A DNA stretch of 15,901 nucleotides from Candidatus Krumholzibacteriota bacterium (GCA_030672805.1 DAOVFR010000024.1:1-15901); one strand, 5' to 3'. Shown: positions 5,933-13,827, counted from the stretch's first letter. Notes: generated by a model not told the origin, from the sequence alone. Made by a program: numbers and translations.

Positions 5933-7486
5933 ATGCGCTCCGGATTATCAGAAGGAAAAATATTCGCCTCCGTCTTCCTTCTGATTGTCTGCCTTCACGG
6001 CATCCTGGTGCTCTCCACCCGGCTTTTTCCCTTTATCGACCTGCCGAATCATCTGGCGGCCGCGACGATACTGAAAGACCGCGGCGACACATCCAACAGC
6101 TTCTCCGACTATTACATAACGGATACATGGCTGCAGCCGAACGTCTTTTACCTGCTCTTCTGCAGCGCAAAAATATTCCCATCCGTCGAAACCGCCAACA
6201 GGGCGTTCATGATCGCCTACGTCATCCTGCTGCCGCTGTCGGTCCTGACACTGATACGGAAGCTGGGAGGAAATCCCTGGTTTTCCCTGCTATCGTTCCT
6301 TCTCATCTACAACTACAACACGGCCTGGGGATTTGTCGGGTTCATGTTCTCGATCCCCCTCGTGCTGCTCTTTTACAGCTTCCTGCCCGGTTATCTCGAG
6401 ACGGGGCGTCCCATACTCCGGGCCCTTATCGCCCTCCTGCTAGTCTCGCTCTTCTTCGTTCACCTGCTCTCGGCCCTGTTCGCGCTGTTCCTTTTTCTCA
6501 TCTGCCTGTCATGCCGGCGCGGCAGGCCGCTGCTGTGGCGGCTCGACAGGCTCGCCCCCGCCGTTCCGCTCGCCTGTGTCACCCTCTTCTGGTGGCGAAC
6601 CCACCCGGCGGATTACGGGGGTCAGGGACTGGGCGCCTTTCTACGCGGATACTACTCCGGGGGTTTTTTCTCGACCTTCGCTGAAAGGAAGGGGCTGCTC
6701 CTTATAAGCAACCATCACCTGGTGGCGGGACCGGCATGGATGGCCGCGGCTCTTGTATTCTCGCTCGGTATCGTTCTGCCGTTTCTATGGCTGTTCGCCG
6801 TACGGATACGGCGCCGGCATGCAGGCGAGAGTATTCCGCTGCGCCCGTGCATCCCCCTTCTCGCCGGTTCGCTCGCCTGCTACTTCCTGCTGCCTCACCA
6901 GATTCCGGCGCAGACGATCCTGTACCAGCGCTTCGCCGTCTATGTGCTTCTCTCCCTCGCGGTAACCGGCGCCGTCCTGGCCCGCCGGGGGCTCGGAAAG
7001 AGCTTCTACCTCGGCCTGTGCGTGCTGGCCGCGGTCCACCTCGGCCTCTGGAGCGATTATTTCACGTCCTTCAACAGGGAAAACTCCGGGTTCACGGAAG
7101 CGTTCTTTCCCCCTAACCGGCGCGGCGCGAGACTCGCCGGCATGATCTGTGATCATACATTCAGGGAACGTCCCGTCTACATCCATTTCCCGGGTTATTA
7201 CATCACATGGCGAAGGGGGATCGCCTGCACAAGCATCATCGACTTCCGCTTCGGGACGGTAAGGAGGCGGAAGGGATACGATGCCCTGCCGAAGTACCTG
7301 GAGTGGATAGGGAGAACGGGGCAATACGACGGACGGTACGGCAGCATGGAGTACCTCCTGCTGCGCGAGAGCCCCGGGGCTTCCTGCGAGACGTACCCGC
7401 GGGGGTTCGAGCCGGTGAAAAGAGAGGGGAGATGGGCCCTCTACCGTAACACGAAAAATATTGACAAACACGGCGGGATTCCATAG
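5933..7486 (+). CDS. polytopic membrane protein, GT-C glycosyltransferase-like
   Basis: The 517-residue protein has about ten hydrophobic spans between residues 10 and 370 and a soluble C-terminal part of about 130 residues. The first span is followed by FPFIDLPNHLAA (Asp36, His40). An acidic residue in the first outer loop is the hallmark of GT-C enzymes, which transfer sugars from polyprenyl-phosphate donors. That resemblance is my only basis for the call; there is no strong family match by eye, and the substrate is unknown. ATG 5933 starts 18 bases after the nadA stop with a weak AGG upstream, so it is probably in the same transcript. It is rich in Arg/Lys loops and lacks a separate signal peptide. 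An uncharacterised integral membrane protein is the safe description. Confidence 0.6.
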   Translation: MRSGLSEGKIFASVFLLIVCLHGILVLSTRLFPFIDLPNHLAAATILKDRGDTSNSFSDYYITDTWLQPNVFYLLFCSAKIFPSVETANRAFMIAYVILLPLSVLTLIRKLGGNPWFSLLSFLLIYNYNTAWGFVGFMFSIPLVLLFYSFLPGYLETGRPILRALIALLLVSLFFVHLLSALFALFLFLICLSCRRGRPLLWRLDRLAPAVPLACVTLFWWRTHPADYGGQGLGAFLRGYYSGGFFSTFAERKGLLLISNHHLVAGPAWMAAALVFSLGIVLPFLWLFAVRIRRRHAGESIPLRPCIPLLAGSLACYFLLPHQIPAQTILYQRFAVYVLLSLAVTGAVLARRGLGKSFYLGLCVLAAVHLGLWSDYFTSFNRENSGFTEAFFPPNRRGARLAGMICDHTFRERPVYIHFPGYYITWRRGIACTSIIDFRFGTVRRRKGYDALPKYLEWIGRTGQYDGRYGSMEYLLLRESPGASCETYPRGFEPVKREGRWALYRNTKNIDKHGGIP

Positions 7487-7489
7487 ACA
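7461..7489 (+). promoter_or_regulatory. candidate sigma-70 promoter for the porin gene
   Basis: A perfect -35 box TTGACA (7461-7466) is followed after 17 bases by TAGACA (7484-7489), a poor -10 (3 of 6). It lies at the end of the membrane-protein gene and would give a leader of about 50 bases before GTG 7544. A separate promoter would make sense for an abundant porin. Confidence 0.35.
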
Positions 7490-7543
7490 GGGCACAACAA
7501 TAGCTGATACATGCCGGTTGCCTTTACCCTGAAGGAGGAAACA

Positions 7544-8797
7544 GTGAAACGCGCGATTGCATTTTCCGCCGTGATATTACTGTTCATTGTGCTCGGCACG
7601 GCAACGTTCGCCGCCGAACCGGCGGATGACAAGAAACACCCGCATGGGGAAAAAGAGTGCAAGAGCACATGCGATAAAACATGTCATGCATACACTTTCA
7701 GGTTCGGCGGCTATTTCAAAACGGACATCGCCTATGACGAAAGCAGAACATACCCGGGAAATTACGCACTCTGGGCCGTCGATTGTGAAGATGACGCGCT
7801 GCACCTTACCGTCAAGCAGACGAGACTTAATTTCAACTTCTTCTGGGAGCCGAACGACGTAACAACGATGGCGAAGCTCGAGTTCGACTTCTATGGAGTC
7901 GGAGCGGCGGAGAACAAGGCGGGGCTCATGCTTAGACATGCCTTCCTGAAGGTAAGCAAGGGCCGCTTCTCGCTCCTCGCGGGGCAGACGTCCGATGTGA
8001 TCTCGCCCCTCGTGCCCAAAACGGTCAACTACACCGTCGCCTGGTACCAGGGCAACATCGGCTACCGCAGGCCGCAGCTCAGGTTCGCCACGTGGGGCAA
8101 GCTCGGTGAAAAGGCAAAGATCGATCTCGCCCTGGCGGCCGCACGGACGATCGGCGGCGACCTCGACACGAACACCGTGGATGACGGCACAGACTCCGGT
8201 CTGCCCACGTTCCAGGGACGTCTCGGCATCGGCGCCAGATTCGGCGAGGAAGTCAGCCTCGGCCTCGGAGTCTCCGGCCACTACGGCCGGGAGGTCTACG
8301 GAGACGACGACGGCGAAGAAGCGATCACGCAGTCATTCAACGTTGACGCTCATCTAAGGTTCAACAGGTACATCGCGTTATCCGGCGAGTTCTTCACCGG
8401 CAAGAACCTGAAAACCTATTTCGGGGGTATCGCCCAGGCGGTCAACGAGCTCGGCGGGGAGATAGATGATGCCGGCGGCTGGGGACAGCTTTCCCTCATG
8501 CCGCGGAAGGGGCTCTCCTTCAACTTCGGTTACTCGATCGACGACCCCGACGACGAGGATCTGGTCATCGGGCAGACTGACGGCGTATCGAACGAAGGCA
8601 CATTCAAGGGCAAGAACACATGGGTCTTCGGCAACGTAATGTACGGTTTCGTGAAGAATGTCACCGCGATGCTGGAGATCTCGCATTTCACAACGAACTA
8701 CATCACGAGGAGATGGGACGGCGCCGTGCTCACGACGACAGACAAGGATTACGACTCGATCCGCGTCCAGTTCGCCCTGATGGCGGCGATAAAGTAA
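7544..8797 (+). CDS. outer-membrane porin-like beta-barrel protein
   Basis: The protein has 417 residues. GTG 7544 is the start because AGGAGG lies 5 bases upstream and the signal peptide (1-23, ending ATFAA) begins there. The mature part is a repeated pattern of alternating hydrophobic strands with acidic and aromatic turns from FRFGGYFKTDIAYD (about residue 52) to the C-terminus, resembling DcaP-type and related porins of Gram-negative bacteria, so it probably sits in the outer membrane as a trimeric pore. The last residues are QFALMAAIK, without the usual terminal Phe or Trp. Between the signal peptide and the barrel is a Cys/His-rich tether: HPHGEKEC then CX3CX3CH (Cys39, 43, 47, His48). 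That could bind metal or cross-link. A strong terminator follows 48 bases downstream. Confidence 0.75.
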   Translation: MKRAIAFSAVILLFIVLGTATFAAEPADDKKHPHGEKECKSTCDKTCHAYTFRFGGYFKTDIAYDESRTYPGNYALWAVDCEDDALHLTVKQTRLNFNFFWEPNDVTTMAKLEFDFYGVGAAENKAGLMLRHAFLKVSKGRFSLLAGQTSDVISPLVPKTVNYTVAWYQGNIGYRRPQLRFATWGKLGEKAKIDLALAAARTIGGDLDTNTVDDGTDSGLPTFQGRLGIGARFGEEVSLGLGVSGHYGREVYGDDDGEEAITQSFNVDAHLRFNRYIALSGEFFTGKNLKTYFGGIAQAVNELGGEIDDAGGWGQLSLMPRKGLSFNFGYSIDDPDDEDLVIGQTDGVSNEGTFKGKNTWVFGNVMYGFVKNVTAMLEISHFTTNYITRRWDGAVLTTTDKDYDSIRVQFALMAAIK

Positions 8798-8844
8798 ACG
8801 GCCCCGGTGCGGGGCGGCGGCGCTCCGGCCGTGCAATACTTGCG

Positions 8845-8874
8845 AAAGCCCCCGGGCGCAATGCCGGGGGCTTT
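8845..8874 (+). terminator. bidirectional intrinsic terminator
   Basis: An 11-bp perfect stem pairs AAAGCCCCCGG (8845-8855) with CCGGGGGCTTT (8864-8874) around an 8-base loop, and the T run continues to 8876. It lies between the convergent porin and radical SAM genes and can end both transcripts, more strongly on the plus strand. Confidence 0.9.
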
Positions 8875-8902
8875 TTCCGTCTATGAACCCCGTTCGATTC
8901 TT

Positions 8903-9838
8903 CTATATCTTCCGCAGCTCGTACGTGTAGCCCCCATCGATCCCGGTTTCCTCCTCCCGGGATCCGGTGATATACTGGCCGCAGTTGCTCCCGATTCTGT
9001 TCTCCTCAAATTCGCCGATACTTAGAATCACCTCGTAGCCGGCGTTTTCGAGCGCCTCGATCACTTCGTAACGCTCCATGCCCGGAACGACAGCCGAACC
9101 GATACCGTTCCGCACGGCACTGAAGGTCGGGTTGACAGGCGTGATCTTGATAAGGTATTTCCCCGGATCGAAGCGCCGCCGGAGCACGGAAGGCTCAAGG
9201 GTCACGCCGTCGCCGAGCGCGAAGTTGAGCGTCACCTTCCTGTCTCCGGGCCGGTGGAAGACGTCACCGTACCGCGCAATCTCCTCTAAGCTCCACTTCT
9301 TTACCGGCATGAGCCAGTCCCTGAGCGCAGGGTCCGTCGTGTGGATCGAAAACTGGAGCTGGAACCGACCCCCGTAGAATTCATCCTTGATGCGGAGCAG
9401 TTTTTCAAAGAAGGATTCCGAGCCCTTCGGGGCGATTGTCGAGAGCGCCGGCATGAGGCCCGGCGCCTCGAAGCGGCCTGGTAGCCGCACCAGGACATCC
9501 AGCACGGCGGGGTTGAAAGAGGGTTCACCCATCCGCGCGAACTGGACCTTGAACTTGCGCGCCGGAACACGGCGGCCCGGGTAGCGAGCATCGACCATGT
9601 AGTCGATCTGCTCCATCATCTCGTCGGCCGAAAGCGCCCCGGCATACGATTGTCCGGCGTCACAGATGCGGCACCCGACGGGACACCCGAACAGCGTCGA
9701 GACGATAAGCACCCACTTCTCTTCGCGGGGGATCGGTGGCTGGACGGACTCTACAAACTCGACTCTCCGTCCGTTCCCCATCGACGCTATATAGACCTTC
9801 GCGATATCATCGGTCCCCGTCCACGCCTCTACCTTCAT
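8903..9838 (-). CDS. RlmN/Cfr-like radical SAM protein lacking one methylation cysteine
   Basis: The protein has 311 residues. The cluster motif FGCPVGCRIC (Cys52, 56, 59; CX3CX2C) is followed by ARMGEPSFN, matching the GEP motif, then a LSTIAPKG segment and FSIHTTD. Near the C-terminus is GSNCGQY (Cys286), matching the ACGQL motif that carries the methyl-bearing Cys355 of RlmN, an enzyme that methylates C2 of A2503 in 23S rRNA. The partner Cys118, seven residues before the first cluster Cys in E. coli RlmN, is Ile45 here, and the N-terminal RNA-binding domain is missing. It is therefore not an ordinary RlmN. ATG 9838 overlaps the flavoprotein stop (TGATG) with GGAG 7 bases upstream; GTG 9841 is the alternative start. 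It is the last gene of the corrinoid run, so its target may be linked to that pathway. Confidence 0.8.
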   Translation of the reverse strand: MKVEAWTGTDDIAKVYIASMGNGRRVEFVESVQPPIPREEKWVLIVSTLFGCPVGCRICDAGQSYAGALSADEMMEQIDYMVDARYPGRRVPARKFKVQFARMGEPSFNPAVLDVLVRLPGRFEAPGLMPALSTIAPKGSESFFEKLLRIKDEFYGGRFQLQFSIHTTDPALRDWLMPVKKWSLEEIARYGDVFHRPGDRKVTLNFALGDGVTLEPSVLRRRFDPGKYLIKITPVNPTFSAVRNGIGSAVVPGMERYEVIEALENAGYEVILSIGEFEENRIGSNCGQYITGSREEETGIDGGYTYELRKI

Positions 9839-10764
9839 CACGTGTCTCCCCCGAGCCGCTCACAGACCTCCATTGCCGCCCTCACGCCGTCCCCGACGCA
9901 GATCGCCGTCTGGCGGAATGTCCCGTTCCTCACGTCGCCGGCAAGGAAGAGTCCCTCCCCGGCGTGGAGGCCGGCCGTCAGGCCGCCGGCAAGGTTGCCG
10001 GGCAGTCCGGCAGTCTCCCCGCCGGACAAATTTCCCATGAAACCGAGCGCCGGTTCCCTGCCGATCGCGGCAAGCACGTAATCTGCATCGATTCTCGATT
10101 CCGCCATGCCGCCGCCAGCCGTGCAATGTAACACGACACGGTCTTCCGCTCCCACTATTTTATTCACGGCGGTCCCTTCCAGGTACGATACCGCACCGGA
10201 CCGGCGGCATCTCTCGAAGAGAAGCGAAAGGCACCGGAACGTATTCCCCCTGTTGACGATCTCGACCGTGTTGTGCCCGGAAAGCCGCAGGGCGTAATCG
10301 AACGCCGCATCGCCGGCGCCGATGATCGCGATCCTTTTGCCCCGCATGTTTGCAAGGGGAACCACATCGTAATACACGCGCCGCGCCGCATCACCCTCCA
10401 TCTCGATATCCCGGAGCTGTTTCGGCTTCGTTCCCGTCGCCGCGATGACGAAACGTGCCCGTTCCTCGCCGTCCCGAGTCGCAAGCTCCCAGACCGGACC
10501 CGCGCGATCGAGCCGGAGGACCTCATCGTGCCTCACGTCCAGTCCCAGCGAGGCGAGATGCGCCCCGAAACGCTCGGCCAGCTCCTTGCCGCCGATTCCT
10601 TCTGGAAAACCCGGGTAGTTCTCTACGAGGTTCGCACTGCGGAGGAGCCCGCCGACCTCGTTACCCTCGATAACGAGCGGAGTGACGCCGCTCCTTTTAA
10701 GCTGGATCGCCGCCGCAATGCCGGCCGGGCCGGCACCGATCACGGCAACGTCCCGGTTACGCAT
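9838..10764 (-). CDS. thioredoxin-reductase-like FAD/NAD(P) oxidoreductase without CXXC
   Basis: The 308-residue protein has the two-dinucleotide-domain fold of the thioredoxin reductase family. The FAD site is GAGPAG at 10-15, the second nucleotide site is IIGAGDAAFDYA at about 147-158, and the C-terminal FLAGDVRNGTFRQTAICVGDG contacts FAD. The redox CATC motif that normally precedes the second site is absent: residues 131-143 read YYDVVPLANMRGK. It should therefore move electrons from NAD(P)H to a partner rather than reduce a disulfide, as ferredoxin-NADP reductases of this fold do. ATG 10764 has GGGGAGG about 6 bases upstream and overlaps the hydrolase gene by 8 bases. A role in keeping the corrinoid cobalt reduced is possible from context, but that is inference. 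Confidence 0.85.
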   Translation of the reverse strand: MRNRDVAVIGAGPAGIAAAIQLKRSGVTPLVIEGNEVGGLLRSANLVENYPGFPEGIGGKELAERFGAHLASLGLDVRHDEVLRLDRAGPVWELATRDGEERARFVIAATGTKPKQLRDIEMEGDAARRVYYDVVPLANMRGKRIAIIGAGDAAFDYALRLSGHNTVEIVNRGNTFRCLSLLFERCRRSGAVSYLEGTAVNKIVGAEDRVVLHCTAGGGMAESRIDADYVLAAIGREPALGFMGNLSGGETAGLPGNLAGGLTAGLHAGEGLFLAGDVRNGTFRQTAICVGDGVRAAMEVCERLGGDT

Positions 10765-11422
10765 CGCAAACCTCCCCGAGGCTCTCCAGCAGGTCCGCGA
10801 CAAGCACCGGCACCGCGAATCCATGGGACAGGTTGAGCAGCGCCGCCCTGTGGAACTCCTCGTTATATGTCGCAGTCCCGTCGACGGGGAAGAATACGGT
10901 GAATCCGCGCATGAAGGCCGAACGGGCGGTCGTCTCGCAGCAGAGATGCGTCATAACGCCCGTAACGACGAGCCGGCTCACGTCCGAAGCCCTCAGCATC
11001 CCCTCGAGGCGCGTCCCGTGAAAGGCATCGTAGCGTGTCTTGCGGACGACGGGAGAATCATCGAAGAGAAGCTCGCCGGAGATCCCGCTGAGCTCGCTGC
11101 CTTCCGTGATGAGATCGCTCCACCATGTCTTCATTGCCCCCGCATCATCCTCCGTATTCAGGTGGCGGGTGAAGATCACGGGAAGGCCCCTCGCCCGGAA
11201 CGCTCCGGACAGACGTTTGATCCTCTGCAGCACCGGCGCCGAGCTCGGGATGAACGCGTGTGACCGCTCGTCAAGGAAATACCCCTGCATGTCGAGGATG
11301 AGAAGGGCGGCGCTATCCGGAACGAAGCGGATGCCGCGGCCGCGCGTGATGTGCTCGAGCGAGTGCAAGAGGCCTCTCGCCTTTTCGTCTATGTTTCCTG
11401 CGGTAAAGTAAGTTTCCTTCAA
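10757..11422 (-). CDS. isochorismatase-family cysteine hydrolase
   Basis: The 221-residue protein belongs to the isochorismatase-like hydrolases, which include N-carbamoylsarcosine amidase, nicotinamidase and isochorismatase. The catalytic triad is visible: Asp44 (LLILDMQG), Lys128 (VVRKTRYDAF) and Cys161 (GVMTHLCCETTAR), with the cis-peptide region before the Cys. TTG 11422 is the likely start: the family-like opening KETYFTAGNIDEKARGLL begins immediately after it, and upstream residues look non-family and run into the MttB-like gene. No strong ribosome-binding site is seen. The gap to the upstream gene is 127 bases and includes a weak CCCC/GGGG hairpin (11436-11446). Next to methylamine-type genes an amidase acting on an N-methylated compound is plausible, but the substrate cannot be read from the sequence. 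Confidence 0.85.
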   Translation of the reverse strand: MKETYFTAGNIDEKARGLLHSLEHITRGRGIRFVPDSAALLILDMQGYFLDERSHAFIPSSAPVLQRIKRLSGAFRARGLPVIFTRHLNTEDDAGAMKTWWSDLITEGSELSGISGELLFDDSPVVRKTRYDAFHGTRLEGMLRASDVSRLVVTGVMTHLCCETTARSAFMRGFTVFFPVDGTATYNEEFHRAALLNLSHGFAVPVLVADLLESLGEVCDA

Positions 11423-11549
11423 TGCAACCCAACGTCCCCTGCGGGGGTTTTTACATGTATACCCTGGACGCGCGGAGAAGTATGCGCCCTTTCTCCCGAT
11501 CAATTCCACCACCAGGGGCGTATCTGCCCCGGGTGCGGGAAAGAGTCCG

Positions 11550-13016
11550 TCATGCAAGTTCCGGCAGCCGCTCCATGCCGGTCCTCTTCGCCTCCCTCTC
11601 CATCAGCTCTTTCAGGTGGGCGCTGACTGCCCCGTCCAGCGGTTCGGGCGTATACCCGGAGAGCAGGTTCTTGACGCGCTCCGCCGCCCTGTTCGCAGCG
11701 TCCCTGCCTCCCTTGCTCTCCCACTCCTCGAGAGTCGCCCTGTCGATTATCTCGTCCGGGAAGTAAGCCTCCTTGCGGTACCACTTCGCCGTATGGGGCA
11801 GAGAAAGGAACTCTTTCTTCGCCAGGCCTTCCCTGATCAGGGGCAGTGCGATCGGGTCGTCCCTCAGTGCAATACCGGAGGAAAGACGCAGCGCCATGCC
11901 GCAGATCTCGTGGTCCAGGACTAGCTTCTCGAGACTCTGGCACGACTCGAAATCGAGCATTCCGGGACCGGAGACGTTGTTCACGCCGCTGAGCGCCGCG
12001 ATCGTCGCGCCCATCGCGCTTTCCATACCGGCCTGGTAGTCGACCAGCTTCGAGTCGCTGAGAGCCATGTAGGCGTGCGTGGGGATCCCGAGGTGCTTGC
12101 CGATCTCCGCGTATGCTCCGTCTATCATCATCGTCTCGACGGCCCCCATCGGGGTCGTTCCCTTTCGCATGTCGAAGCAGGCCGGTGAGCCGCCGTAGAT
12201 GATCGGCGCTCCGGGGCAGGCAAGCTGGTGTATGACGATACCGCTGAGGTTCTCCGCGCAGTGCTGTGTAACGGCCCCTGCAAGTGTCACCGGCGACGTC
12301 GCTCCGGTCAGCGGCATGGAGACGAGCTCCGCGGGCAGGCCCGTCCGCGCCGCATCGATCAGCGCCTGGGCGGTAAGGTCGCTCCACTTGAGCGGGGGCG
12401 AAGGGCAGCAGTCGAAGATCGCTATCGGTCTCTCCCGCAGCCTGTCGGCATCACCCGCCACGGTTGCCAGCATCTCGTGCATCACGCGGAAAGCGTCCAC
12501 CTTGAAGGTCCCGGTAACGACCGGTTTCGTCGAGTTGAGGAGCGCAATGTAGAGCCGGTACCTGTCGCCGATCTCCTCGGGAACGTCGCCCGCGATCACG
12601 CCGGTGCTCTGCGCCGCGTAATTGGGAAGGGCGTCGATCAGCGTGGCGAATCTCACCAGGTCATCCGTTTCGGGCGTACGCGCCTTTCCCCGCTCGTAGT
12701 CGTATATCCGAAGCGCCGCGGAGCCGGGGTTGAAGTGCACACGGTCACCGCCGAGATCCATCGCCACCTCGCCGTACCTGTCGTAAACCATGACCCGCGA
12801 TGGCGCCGTTTCGAGCGCCTTCTCGACGAGAGAGGACGGTATCTTCACCATACCGTCCGTTGCATCGATTCCCGCGCCTGCGCCGTCGAGGAGCGAGAGG
12901 GCTTCATCGTTCTCGACGAAGATCCCTATCTCCTCGAGAATACTTACCGCTTCCGAGGCTATCGCCTTTCTCGTCTCACCGCTGAACCATGCGATACGTG
13001 GGTTCAAAGCCGACAT
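11550..13016 (-). CDS. mttB: MttB-family (trimethylamine/glycine betaine) corrinoid methyltransferase, no pyrrolysine
   Basis: The 488-residue protein matches the MttB superfamily (COG5598) over its length. These TIM-barrel enzymes move a methyl group from a quaternary or tertiary amine to a cognate corrinoid protein. The middle segment GGSPACFDMRKGTTPMGAVE and the following ALSDSKLVDYQAGMESAMG are typical. True trimethylamine enzymes use an in-frame TAG for pyrrolysine in this region; none is present here, so it belongs with the non-pyrrolysine group, whose known members act on glycine betaine, proline betaine or carnitine. The precise substrate is not predictable. ATG 13016 has AAGGCGGG a few bases upstream. 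It is preceded by the reactivation gene (147-base gap) and lies in the same strand run as the corrinoid protein gene, its probable methyl acceptor. Confidence 0.9.
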   Translation of the reverse strand: MSALNPRIAWFSGETRKAIASEAVSILEEIGIFVENDEALSLLDGAGAGIDATDGMVKIPSSLVEKALETAPSRVMVYDRYGEVAMDLGGDRVHFNPGSAALRIYDYERGKARTPETDDLVRFATLIDALPNYAAQSTGVIAGDVPEEIGDRYRLYIALLNSTKPVVTGTFKVDAFRVMHEMLATVAGDADRLRERPIAIFDCCPSPPLKWSDLTAQALIDAARTGLPAELVSMPLTGATSPVTLAGAVTQHCAENLSGIVIHQLACPGAPIIYGGSPACFDMRKGTTPMGAVETMMIDGAYAEIGKHLGIPTHAYMALSDSKLVDYQAGMESAMGATIAALSGVNNVSGPGMLDFESCQSLEKLVLDHEICGMALRLSSGIALRDDPIALPLIREGLAKKEFLSLPHTAKWYRKEAYFPDEIIDRATLEEWESKGGRDAANRAAERVKNLLSGYTPEPLDGAVSAHLKELMEREAKRTGMERLPELA

Positions 13017-13125
13017 ATGGCCCGCCTTTCATTCCTGCCCGTGTGATTCAATACCCGGTGAAATATTCGTTCTTATCAATACTAAGCCTGATTGCCCGGC
13101 GCCTCCCGTTCGAAGCCCCGGGACA

Positions 13126-13200
13126 TCTCACCCGGACGCCACCGTACGGACAGTCCTCGATGTTCACCCAGGCGGCCTGTACGGGCAGTCCTCGACGTCA
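13126..13200 (-). repeat. imperfect tandem duplication at the 3' end of the reactivation gene
   Basis: On the minus strand GTCGAGGACTGCCCGTAC (encoding VEDCPY near the protein end) is followed 38 bases later by ATCGAGGACTGTCCGTAC, and both copies continue to a similar GGGTGA. The second copy lies beyond the stop codon and is shifted by two bases relative to the gene frame, so it is not translated with it. Confidence 0.65.
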
Positions 13201-13808
13201 CACTCTGCACAGGAGTTTTCACCCCTGAGACGGACCGGATCCTCCGCAACATGGACGGCGAAGGAGATCGACTTTCTCGGTATCATCATGCAGCTCTTCG
13301 AAAGCCGCACACCGATCCGCTCTCCCGGCAGGAGCTTGAAGATCGCCCGCTGCTCCTCTATGTCCCAGTCTCCGTATCCGGGACTCGCACGGCATGAGAT
13401 CCGCAGGCCCTCACACGCTGCCTCATCGCGAATCCTCCGCTCCATGTATCCGGCCGTCTCCTCGGCCGCAACGGACCCGGCCGAATCGAGAACAACCGCC
13501 CTTAGCAGCTCATCGCCGGCGGAGAGCTCCGACACCTCTCTCTCGAGCCCGCCTCCGATTGTGCATATACAGAAGGCCACCCTCTCGAGCCCTTCGAAGT
13601 GCGTTGAGCCCAGCAGGCCGCTTCCCGGGGTAACGGTGTATATCCCTCGCGGGGCTATCAGCTCTCCAGCCCTGGATAGCATTTCATCGATGACGCGCTC
13701 CAGCCGCCCGGCCGCCGCGCCCGGCGCACCACTCCCACGGCCGAGAAGCCTTGTTATCTCCTCCGGATCGATCTCTACGCCGAACCCTTCTACAAGAACC
13801 GGTTCCAT
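13164..13808 (-). CDS. stand-alone MetH-type reactivation (activation domain) protein
   Basis: The 214-residue protein matches the cobalamin-dependent methionine synthase activation domain (PF02965), which binds SAM and remethylates cob(II)alamin formed by accidental oxidation. The SAM-site motif is SCMMIPRKSISFAV (from about residue 172), with the GYGDW segment earlier. In E. coli MetH this is the C-terminal domain of one large protein; here it is separate. It ends with CAECDVEDCPYR (Cys200, 203, 208; CX2CX4C), absent from the classical domain, which may hold metal or an Fe-S cluster with Cys173. ATG 13808 has GGAAGGGA about 9 bases upstream and follows the homocysteine methyltransferase stop by 19 bases. 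No RACo or RamA-type ATP-dependent activator is seen in the window, so this protein probably does that job. Confidence 0.85.
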   Translation of the reverse strand: MEPVLVEGFGVEIDPEEITRLLGRGSGAPGAAAGRLERVIDEMLSRAGELIAPRGIYTVTPGSGLLGSTHFEGLERVAFCICTIGGGLEREVSELSAGDELLRAVVLDSAGSVAAEETAGYMERRIRDEAACEGLRISCRASPGYGDWDIEEQRAIFKLLPGERIGVRLSKSCMMIPRKSISFAVHVAEDPVRLRGENSCAECDVEDCPYRPPG

Positions 13809-13827
13809 ATTGCCGCTGTCCCTTCCG

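Noticed and set aside
7664..7687. Haem c attachment site in the porin tether
   Set aside because: The spacing is CX3CH, not CXXCH, and no cytochrome-like surroundings are seen.
11436..11452. CCCC-TGC-GGGG hairpin followed by TTTTT as a plus-strand terminator
   Set aside because: A 4-bp stem with a 3-base loop is marginal, and no plus-strand gene reads toward it. On the minus strand, where genes lie, there is no T-run.
11550..13016. Pyrrolysine in the MttB-like gene
   Set aside because: No in-frame TAG occurs; the equivalent region reads continuously as SDSKLVDYQAG with sense codons.
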